Of a DNA stretch of 64,000 bases, positions 50,557 to 59,277 are shown one piece after another. Numbering within the stretch: position 1 is the first letter of the stretch; every line of letters begins with the position of its first letter. Position numbers and translations under genes: made by a program. Below the pieces are notes generated by a model. The model was not told the DNA's origin, made no database searches, and was given only the letters and a program-made list of their open reading frames with translations. The stretch spans positions 2,232,001-2,296,000 of the forward strand of contig AP014719.1 of NCBI GenBank assembly GCA_001549895.1, written 5' to 3'. This stretch comes from Arthrobacter sp. Hiyo8. GTDB taxonomy: Bacteria > Actinomycetota > Actinomycetes > Actinomycetales > Micrococcaceae.

Positions 50557-50604
50557 CTCGCAGTTAATGTCGTTATGGAGGCTCAAAACGACATCTACTG
50601 CGAG
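50557..50604. repeat. REP-like palindromic element, copy 2
   Basis: Outer arms CTCGCAGT (50557-50564) and ACTGCGAG (50597-50604) and inner arms ATGTCGTT (50567-50574) and AACGACAT (50587-50594) are perfect complements. The 28-bp core matches copy 1 at 36902-36929 in 25 positions. Confidence 0.7.
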
Positions 50605-50751
50605 GGCCCACGCCACCAGGGTTCCCTGGCCGAGCTTGCGAGGCGAGGGTGGCGGTGGGGACTAGTTGGGTGGGGACGCACAAGGAAACGTTGTGACCCA
50701 GCTAATGGCGCGGATCGTGGGGTGCTGATAACTTCCCAATGATCGGCTGAG

Positions 50752-51863
50752 TTGATTGGTGGTGTCCCGTTGCGATCAATCATTGCCCATGCCCGTGCGC
50801 TTCATACCGTTCCACCGGCAAGCAACGATCACCTGGCTGCCGTCCGCGTCGCACTGAGCGTCGCCGTGCCGGCCCTTGTGCTTCTTGCGATTGGCCGGGC
50901 GGACCTCATCATCTACGCCGTGTTCGGCGCCCTGACCGGCATGTACGGTCGTGCCGAATCGCATCAACTGCGGCTCAAGCACCAGGCCCAGGCCGCCGCC
51001 GTGCTCCTGGCCGGCGTCTCGGTGGGCACGTTCTTGTCCGTCTCCCATATCCATTCATGGGGATTGGTGGTAGTCGAGGCGCTCCTGGCGGGTGTTGGCT
51101 CGCTGTTCTCGGACAAGGTACGGCTCAAACCAAATGGCCCGTTCTTCGGGATCCTGGCCCTTGGAGCATGCGCGTCCGTCCCCGCGCACGTCCCGTTCCT
51201 TGCCGCGGTCCTGATCTGTGCGGCATCGGCAGCGTTTTCGATGGTGGTGGGTTTTGCCGGCTGGCTTCGGTACCGGGTGTGGGAACGTGGCGCCGTCCGG
51301 GACATTCCTGCATCCTCGGCGCGGCTGCGCCAAGCAGCCGGACTCCACGCGGCCCGGTATGTGCTCGCCGTCGGCGCGGCAGGTGCTTGCGGAGTGCTCA
51401 CGGGCAGCGGGCATCCGCACTGGGCGATGGCCGCGGCCGCCGTTCCGCTGGCCGGAGCCGATGTGCCGAGCCGCCTGCACCGCGGCATTCACCGTATCGT
51501 GGGGACGTTCCTCGGATTGGCGATTGTCGCCGTCGTGCTCTTTCCAGGACCGCTGTCCCCGCTGCACTATTTCCCGGGCAAACCACCCTCATCCTTGCCC
51601 TGCTGGTGATCGGGTTCCAGTTCCCCACCGAGTTGTTCATGGCCCGGCATTACGGCTGGGCCATGGTGTTCTTCACTCCGGTCATTTTGCTCATGACTCA
51701 GTTGGCGGCGCCCGCGGATCCCGGCGTGCTCGTCCTGGAACGCGGGGTGGAGACGTTCGTGGGAGCCGTGATCGGGATCGCGGTGGCGGTGCTGGTCCAG
51801 GCGCCCCGGCTTACTTCGCGGACCCGGATTGCTTCGCGGCGAGGCGGGGCGGACCCGACGTAA
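50752..51863 (+). CDS. FUSC family membrane protein, frameshifted
   Basis: About 370 residues with two sets of membrane segments (VALSVAVPALVLLAIGRADL, AVFGALTGMYGR; later LAVGAAGACGVLTGSGHPHW and ALLVIGFQFPTELFM). This is the FUSC/aromatic acid exporter pattern of actinobacteria. GRAESHQLRLKHQAQA follows the first hairpin. A missing base at about 51580 splits the last third. The TTG at 50752 is an uncertain start; a TTG at 50770 is also possible. Confidence 0.8.
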
Positions 51864-52604
51864 GCTTCGCCGGCAGGAAGCGCATGACGGCGGTGATCGC
51901 TTTGTAGCGCTTCGACGGAATGGAAATCCCTTTGCCCTTGGCGTTGTCTTCCAACCCTTCCCGGACAACGCGCTCGGCGTTAAGCCACAAAAAGCGCGGA
52001 GCCACCGACTTGTCCATGCCCATGCGATCGTGGAACTCCGTGTGGGTGAAGCCCGGGCACACCGCGGTGACTTTCACGCCGCTGCCGGCATACGCGGTGT
52101 TCGCCCAACGGCTGAAGCTGACCTGCCAAGCCTTGGCCGCCGAATAGCTTCCCCGGTTCGCGAATGCCGCAACGCTCGCAACGTTGATGATCCGGCCCGA
52201 CTTGCGTGCCAACATCACCCCAACGCCGCGTGGCACAGCTCCATGGGCGTCTGGACATGCAGCCGCAAATGCCGCTTTTCGTCGTCCACATCGTTCTTCT
52301 CGAAAGAATTCAGCAAACCGATTCCGGCATTGTTGACCAGCACGTCCACCGGCCGCGAAGCGTCCCGCAGCCTGGCCACGACAGCCGCAACCCCGACGTC
52401 GGAGGTCAAGTCGGCGGGCAGCACCTCCACAGAGATGCTGAAGTCCCGTTCAAGCACCTCGGCGCTTGACCTCAGCCGGGTTTCGTCGCGGGCCACGAGG
52501 ACCAGGTGGTGGCCGGATTCGGCCAGCTGACGGGCGAATTGCGCACCGAGCCCGGCAGTAGCACCGGTGACCAGGGCGGTGAGTTCGTTGGCACGAGTTG
52601 TCAT
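51811..52604 (-). CDS. SDR family oxidoreductase, frameshifted
   Basis: About 264 residues. The Rossmann start has ALVTGATAGLGAQFARQLAE; VDVLVNNAGIG and the active Tyr/Lys in SYSAAKAW follow, with the Ser in RIINVASVAAF. It reduces or oxidises an alcohol or ketone with NAD(P). One missing G at about 52222 splits it. The last 18 codons overlap the end of the convergent FUSC gene. Confidence 0.88.
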
Positions 52605-52774
52605 GCGCCCAGACTAGCGCCGTTGACGCTCCGTGTGGTGATGCACGTCCCGGCCGTCAAATGCCATCTCGACGGCGGTACTCGTACGTTTTCGGTGCTC
52701 GCGGTAGAGTGCCTCAAAAGTGCGCCTTTCGAGCCTCTGTGGGGCCACGGCACACCAACCGGGAGGAACAGACC

Positions 52775-53112
52775 ATGGACGCGGCTCATGGCAGGATTGA
52801 ATTCCGCGAAATCGACGAGCACGGGAATGCGCTGGAGCATCACCTAGGCGCGGTCGAGGTACCTCAGCGGAGGGCCGCGGTGAATCCGTTCATCATCGGG
52901 CTATGGGTGCTCGAGCTGGCGCTCGTCATAGGCATCATGGTGATCATCAATGAGGCGATGGCCCGCTCACCCCCACTCCGGGAAATACGATGCCGTTCCC
53001 GTTCATCCTGATGAACATGACCCCGCAGCTTCTCCAAGCCACCGCTCTGATCCTGGCGACGCTTCTGTTCTGGCACGCCTGGCAATGGCAGAAAAGGAAG
53101 GCACAAAAGTAG
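52775..53112 (+). CDS. small two-segment membrane protein, frameshifted
   Basis: About 112 residues. The soluble start IEFREIDEHGNALEHHLG leads to a first segment PFIIGLWVLELALVIGIMVI. After a break at about 52973 (one C missing), FILMNMTPQLLQATALILAT and LLFWHAWQWQKRKAQK give a second segment and basic tail. GGGAGGA lies 6 bases before the ATG. No family was recognised. Confidence 0.55.
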
Positions 53113-53320
53113 GCACCTACACCGCGACGGTGGCCCGCCCGGGGCGGCAGTTCGGCCCGATTACAGCAAAGACGGAAAGTGGCGTGCGGCTGGGGGTGTG
53201 AATCGTGTCGCGAACTTCGCAAATTGTTTCCGAATCAGAGATCGGCTGGCTCAATGCCGGGGCCATGACTTAGTCAGCAGGGTGGTCTTCCGGCGTTTTC
53301 TTGGGCATAACCGCGTCTGA

Positions 53321-53677
53321 CTAATCGTTGTCCGGTTCCCCTACCGGCGGTTCCGGCGGCCAATCGACGTCGAGCTCGTATCCCTCATGCCTGCGCAGAT
53401 AGGCGGCGATGAATGGGCAATGCGGGATGATCCGCTTGCCGGAGGCGACGACGTCGTCCAAGGCAAAATGGGCCAGGACCTTCGCCAGCCCGCGGCCCTT
53501 GAACTGCGGGCGCGTCTCAGTGTGGAGGAAATCGATGTGGCCGGGTTTGTCCATAAACTGCGAGATCACGGCTACTTCACCATCGACAAGAAGCTCGTAG
53601 CGGTGGAATTTGTCGTTCCTGACCGTTGTCACGTCCGGGCTGAACGACTCTGCGGTTGAATCCGTGAACTCAGTCAT
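53321..53677 (-). CDS. GNAT-like N-acetyltransferase (YidJ/Gcn5-related, short type)
   Basis: 118 residues. FHRYELLVDGEVAVISQFMD, IDFLHTETRPQFKGRGLAKVL and the C-terminal GKRIIPHCPFIAAYLRRH match the short GNAT type (PF14542). The R-x-x-G-R-G-L-A loop binds acetyl-CoA. The ATG at 53677 overlaps the stop of the acyltransferase upstream (ATGA). The acceptor is unknown. Confidence 0.88.
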   Translation of the reverse strand: MTEFTDSTAESFSPDVTTVRNDKFHRYELLVDGEVAVISQFMDKPGHIDFLHTETRPQFKGRGLAKVLAHFALDDVVASGKRIIPHCPFIAAYLRRHEGYELDVDWPPEPPVGEPDND

Positions 53678-55018
53678 GAGTCGAGATTCGCACGTAAACC
53701 GGGCTCTGGCAATGGCCCCGCAGGGGCATCGGGAACGGCCGCGGACGGGAGTCCGGCGGGTATCCGTCCCAGGAGCAACACTCCCAGCGCGAAGCACGCC
53801 GCTCCCCCACCCAGAAGGGTCAGCGTAAGTCCGTTGAACGCGGCGTCCACCACCGGAATGAAGACCACGACGCCGGCAGTCACCACCGCGACGTGCGTCC
53901 TGCCGCGCGCGTGGCTGGCCGCCGTCGGGCGCTCTTCAAGCCTTCCGCACAGCAGCAGGACCGGAATCAAGAGCAGGAGGACGCCCAGCAGCACCAGCGG
54001 GCGGGCCACCACCATTCGGCCGTACCTGCCGCTGGCTTGGGGAAGTCCGTAAGCAGAAGCAGCCCGGACATGGCTGCGAGCAGCGGCAAATGCCACAAGT
54101 AGACCGTCATGGACCGCCGGCCCGCCACGGCCACCATCCAACGGATCCAGCGCACGCCGGCCGCCCAGGCAAGAGCGGGGCGGAGCAATTGGAGGGTTGC
54201 AGCCTGGGACAAACCCAGAAGCAGCATGCAGAAGTTGGGCGGGTTCAGGTCCACGATCATGTTTCCTGAGTAGACCCCGATTCCAGTCACGAACCCCAAG
54301 AGCAGGTTGCTGCCCACGATCAACCCGCGAACCAGCCCCGGCTGCGTCCAGCGAAGATGCCGTCAGCGATGAAGAAGCCGAATTGCTGGACCGCGCACCA
54401 CACGAAGAGCATGTTGACGAAGGCGAGCATCGGGAACGCCCCGCGCAAGGAGTCCAGGGTGATCACGGCGGCAACGAGCCCGCCGAGGGTCAACCACGGG
54501 GAATGTCCGTGCAGCCGGGCCAGCACGGGAACGCTCAGTTGGGTGGCGAGGTAGGCGGCCAGGAACCACAAGGGCATGCCCGCGCCGGTCGCGATGAGCT
54601 GGACCACTTCCGGGTCGACGCCAAGCAGGCTCGCGGCCCAGAGCCCCACGAACATCGACGCCAGCAGCGCAGTTGCCGGACGGATGAGGCGCAGGAGCCG
54701 CAGTTGCGCGTAGTCGATGCCGGATCCTCCGCGCGCACGCAAGCGACGCCACGATTCCAGTCCCGTGATCCCGCCAAGGACGAAGAACAGCGGCATCACC
54801 TGGAACACCCACAGGACAGGTTCAAACCAGTGCTGTTCCATGAGTGTGTTTTCGGTGGTGACGGTGCCGTCCGGGTGCAGGACCGGGCTGACCATCATGC
54901 AGTGCGAGAGCACCACCAGAACGAGGCAGAAGAACCGGGCGAGATCGATCACGGGATCACGAGGGCGGCCAAATGCGGCCATGCCCGGCGCCGTCTTTTG
55001 TTGCCTCGAGAATCCCAT
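53674..55018 (-). CDS. acyltransferase 3 family membrane protein, frameshifted
   Basis: About 448 residues with about 10-11 membrane segments. VIDLARFFCLVLVVLSHCMM is the first segment with Arg and His, and LWVFQVMPLFFVLGGITGLE follows. WMVAVAGRRSMTVYLWHLPL is near the end. Breaks at about 54322 and 54040 need one base each. It is the second member of this family in the window and is coupled to a GNAT gene. Start at ATG 55018. Confidence 0.85.
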
Positions 55019-55120
55019 TGCGCTCCTTTGCGAACTGCTGAGATCATTGTCCGCCCGCTCGACGGCGGGAACCAGAGCGGGCGACGGGGTGAATTCGTGG
55101 GTGCGGCCCGCCCTCCCCGA

Positions 55121-55274
55121 CGCTCGCTCACCTATGACCCGAATATCCCGACGCTCGCTCACCTATGACCCGAATATCCCCAACGCTCGCTCACCTATGA
55201 CTGAAAGCCCCGGGACCGTCGCTCAGATGATCTGAGCGAGGGATCCCGATTTTGGCATCATAAGTGAGCGAGCG
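55121..55274. repeat. cluster of CGCTCGCTCAC repeats, locus 1
   Basis: Forward 11-mers start at 55121, 55152 and 55184 (31-32 bp steps), each followed by CTATGA. A reverse copy GTGAGCGAGCG is at 55264-55274. Between them CGCTCAGAT and ATCTGAGCG form a 9-bp palindrome. The cluster lies between the M20 gene stop (55290) and the acyltransferase start (55018). Confidence 0.85.
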
Positions 55275-55289
55275 TCCCTGCAGGGGAGT

Positions 55290-56501
55290 TCAGTTGGTTC
55301 GGCGGGTTAGCAGCCGTTCCCGTTGCCGCGGATCGCTGGCCGCCGCGCAGGCAGCCAAGGCCAGGCCGAACGCGCCGTCCAAGACCGCCCGGTCCGCGGA
55401 GGCCGACGAGCCGTGGGCAGCGAACTCGGCGGTGTGGTGGGCGGCCCGCCGACGTCGTAGCCGAGCAGCGGATGGATGCTCGGGACCAGTTGCGAGACGT
55501 TGCCCATATCTGTGGAAGCTACTGGATCTTCGTTGAACTCAACAGCCCTCCCCCGGGTGGACATTGCTGTCCGGTACGCCTCGGAAAGGTACCGGTCCTG
55601 CCTGAGTTCAGCGTAGGCATTGCCCGTGGGGTGACCTTGAGCGTGCTTCCGCTGGCAAGTGCACCCGCTTCCAGGCAGCGCCGCACGCGTTCCTCGATGA
55701 CGCGAAGATTCTTGATGCTGGGTGAGCGCATTTCGACGCTCGCCCGTGCCCGCTCGGGTATGACGTTGACGGCGCTCCCGCCTTCGGTCACGATCAGCGA
55801 AACAACCGAGCCGGGCGGAAGTTGCTGCCGGGCCAAGGCAATCGCCGTCTGTGCGATCACGAGGGCGTCGAGGGCATTGACACCCTCTGACGGAGCGGCG
55901 GCGGCATGCGCAGGCCGCCCTTCATAAAGCACGTCCCACATACCCATGGCCAAGGATGAGCCGCCGACGACGTCCTCGGCACCGGCATGGGCCATCATCG
56001 CCAGAGACACGTCCTCGAAGAAGCCCTCACCAATGAGATCGACCTTGCCGCCATTTGTCTCTTCCGCAGGAGTGCCGAGGACCTTGACGGTGATCCCGAG
56101 CTCGTCGGCGACGGAAGCGAGCGCGAGTGCCGCCCCACGGCGCAGGCGGCGTTCACATTGTGTCCGCAGGCATGCCCGATGGTCGGCAAGGCGTCGTATT
56201 CGACGCACAGCGCGACCACCAGCTCACCCGTCCCGAACCTCGCGCTGAAAGAAGCCGGGAGCACAGGCTGCGGATCGTCAAAGCTGAAGCCCGCGCTCCG
56301 GAGCAGCCGGCTAACCCGCTTGGCGGCCCGGAACTCCTGCCCGCTGAGCTCGGGATCGGCGTGGATCGCGTGGCTCAGGCCGAGGATTTCCGGCTCCCAG
56401 CGTTCCAGCGCTGCGGAGATGGAGCGCCCGACGGCGGCCGAAGAGGTCGTGACGGGCGTTGCGGTTTCGAGGGAGGCGGCTTTCAGAGCCGCGGCTTTCA
56501 T
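55290..56501 (-). CDS. M20 family metallopeptidase (amidohydrolase type), frameshifted
   Basis: About 404 residues. HAIHADPELSGQEFRAAKRV, the metal site HACGHN and PAEETNGGKVDLIGEGFFED match the M20D/aminobenzoyl-glutamate group. A dimerisation domain (AHAAAAPSEGVNALDALVI) sits in the middle. Breaks at about 56140, 55622 and 55443 each need one G; repair gives a continuous end AAHHTAEFAAHGSSASADRA and the stop at 55290. It hydrolyses an N-acyl amino acid or a similar amide. It overlaps the upstream MFS stop (ATGA). Confidence 0.88.
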
Positions 56502-57926
56502 ACGGCGACCCCTGCAGTTGTCGCCGCGGCTTTGCGCTTCGGGTAGCGGGCGGCAGCTGCCGCGGCGACCAAGGCCGCGATGGCCAGGGCAATCCAGATC
56601 GACAGGAGCCCGCCTCGCTGATGTGCCCGGACTGGACTGAAGACGAGGAGATGAGCTTCACGACGGCGGCGCCCACCGCGATGCCAACGGACAGCGCCAG
56701 TTCGTTGAGGCCGGCCGCCGTCGAAGTTTCCTCCAGCGGAACGCCCTCAACAGACAGTGCCCGGGTTCCTGCCTGATACATGCCAAGGCTCAAGTTGAAC
56801 ATGGCGAATCCGGTGCAGTAGCCGGCCAGGGAGCCGTGCGCAGCCGCCATGACCAGGAAGCCGCCCGCCAGGAGGAGACCGGCGAACACCAGGGTGGCCC
56901 GTTCGCCAAACAGACTGAGCGCCTTTGAGGTCAGAAGCGAGGAGAACAGCGAGAGCACCGATGCGGCAGCCAGGACGATTGCGATGATGAGGGGGCTCAG
57001 CGCGAAGCCGTAGCCGGTCTTGTCCGGGTTTGAGTACAGGAAGATCCCGTTGGTGCCGAAGTAGCTGATGGAGGCAAAGCCGAAGAAGAAGGTGGCCAGC
57101 GAGACCGTCCGGATCCGCGGGATGGCAAGCATCCGCAGGTCCATGAAGCGCTTCCCGTTGACGCGTCGAGCGTCCAGGACCACCCAATAAGCCAACAGCG
57201 CGAGTCCGATGATTCCGGATCCCAGGGTCTTGGCATCCAACCAGCCCCAGTCCGGGCCCATCGAAAGCGCCACCACGAAGCCGATGAGTCCCAGGGAACA
57301 TGCCATGAGCGGCACCAGGGCGAGTCCCTCGCCCGTGGGGTTCCGGCGTCGGGCAGGACGAAGGAGCAAAGCAGCCCGGCAACCGCGAACGGCACCGCAA
57401 CCCAGAAACCGAGGGTGGGATCGTCGACGCCGATGATCCCGGCAAGCAGGCCGCCTGCGCCGACCATGATCATGAGCATGCCGATCATCACGCTGACCCC
57501 GGTGCGGGTCTGCGCCGGGCTGCTCACGCGCAGGATGCCCATCATTAGAGGGATGAAACCAACCACGCACGTGAGCATGACGACGCCGATCGTCACCGTC
57601 CACAGCGACGGCCACATCGCCATCATGACGACGCCGGCCGCGACTACAGCCGTCGACCAGCGGAGGACGAGCCTATAGCCGTAGCTGTCGCCGAGCCGCG
57701 AGATGATCGGCGTGAGCACCGCGAAACTCACGTTCGAGATGAGGAAAATACCGTTGATGGTGGGGTCGTCGATCGAAAAGGCCGGCCCCAAGGCGGGGAG
57801 GATGGGGTTCAGGTATCCCTGGGTGACTCCGCTGAGGGATTCGATCAGGGCCATCGCCACGATCATGCCGGTGATCGTCCGGCGGGCGACGGCCGCAGTC
57901 GCCGGAGGTGCTGTCTTGCTTGCCAT
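56498..57926 (-). CDS. MFS transporter, frameshifted
   Basis: About 477 residues, 14-segment drug/metabolite type. VARRTITGMIVAMALIESLS, FLISNVSFAVLTPIISRLGD and GDSYGYRLVLRWSTAVVAAG mark the start. LVPLMACSLGLIGFVVALSM and VEGVPLEETSTAAGLNELAL come later. Breaks at about 57341 and 56612 need one base each. It is coupled to the M20 peptidase, so it may import that enzyme's substrate. It faces a divergent Lrp-type regulator. Confidence 0.87.
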
Positions 57927-58072
57927 GTGCTTCCTTGAGTGTTGGGGGCTTCGTTGCCTGGGTCTTCGGATGCGAGCGGGTGATGCGAGTCACAACGTTA
58001 GGTCCGCCGTCTACACTGGCTAGGAATTTGTTTGAAATCATCTGAGAACCGCGAATTTTGAAGGAATCAGCC

Positions 58073-59072
58073 ATGATCTCCGAAACTGACCTTGAAATCG
58101 TCAATGCCCTTCAGATCAATCCCCGTGCCGACTGGAGCCGCGTGGGGGATGTCCTGGGCTTGTCCGGGCCAACCGTCGCGCGCCGCTGGAACTCTCTTGC
58201 GGAGCAGGGACTGGCATGGATCACCCCGGCCCCGGGTCCGCGCTACCTGAGCGCGGGGTGGTCTGCGTTCATCAGCCTTTCGTCGCTGCCAAGCGAGAAC
58301 GAAGCCCTGGTCCACAAGCTGTGCGCGGAGCCGGCCTTCGGCACCGTTTCGCTGGTGTCCGGCTCGCACGATCTCTTCATCGACTGCTTCGCCTCAAGCC
58401 ACGAAGAGCTCATGGAGATCGTCACCGGCTCTTTTGCAGGCCTCCCCGGAGTGACCCACCGGGAGGTCGTTTTCGTCACCAAGCTGTACCGGCAGGCCTC
58501 CGACTGGCGCAGCGGCACCCTCGAACCGGCGCGGGCCCGGCTCATGTCGGCGGAACCCTGCCCGCCCGACCGCCTACGCTCCCGACCGGCTCGACGCATC
58601 CCTCTTGGAGGAACTAGCACGGGACGGGCGGGCCAGTTGGGCGGAACTGGGCGCCGCCTGCGGCGTCGCTCCGCAAACGGCACGACGGCGGGTGGAGCGC
58701 TTCCTCGCGTCCGGCTACATGACGCTGAGGTGCGATACGTCCGCTTCAGCCCAACAAGGACTCAGGGAAGTGAGCCTGATCCTCAACGTGCCCGCCCACC
58801 ACGTTGACGCCGTCGGGCGCTATTTCGCGGCGCTCCCGAATTGCAGGCTCAGCGCCCAGGTTCTGGGCGCCCAGAATCTGCTCGTGACGCTGTGGGTGCG
58901 GGACTACCTCGAAGTCCAAAGCCACGAGCGCGAACTGGCGGAGCGAGCGCCAGGAAGCGCCGTCATCTCCCGGCAAGCCGTGGTCCGCAACTACAAACGC
59001 CTCGGGCACGTGTTGGACGAGTCCGGACGCAGCCGCAGCGTGGTCCCCTTGCCCCTGTGGCGCGAAGGCTAG
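58073..59072 (+). CDS. Lrp/AsnC family regulator with two domain pairs, frameshifted
   Basis: About 334 residues. The first helix-turn-helix is SRVGDVLGLSGPTVARRWNS, followed by an AsnC-type sensor region. A second set begins SWAELGAACGVAPQTARRRV and is followed by another sensor region. This double form is about twice the usual Lrp length. Two one-base gaps lie near 58552 and 58573. AAGGA precedes the ATG at 58073. It is divergent from the MFS-M20 operon and probably controls it. Confidence 0.85.
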
Positions 59073-59080
59073 CCGCCCAA

Positions 59081-59155
59081 CCCTCGCTCACGTATGACGG
59101 CAAATCCCCCGACGCTCGCTCACGTATGACGGCAAATCCCCCGACGCTCGCTCAC
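59081..59155. repeat. cluster of CGCTCGCTCAC repeats, locus 2
   Basis: A slightly altered copy (CCCTCGCTCAC) starts at 59081 and exact copies at 59113 and 59145. The steps are exactly 32 bp, and each copy is followed by a TATGACGG-type sequence. It lies just behind the Lrp stop and upstream of the decarboxylase. Confidence 0.85.
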
Positions 59156-59277
59156 ATATGACGGGAAGTGCGGCTCCCATCTGGAAACCCAGACGGCAAC
59201 CCGGACATTTGCCGTACACCGCGACGGCGCGCGGCGTTTAGTAGAGAGTGCTATCAATCCATGACAAAGGAGTCATC

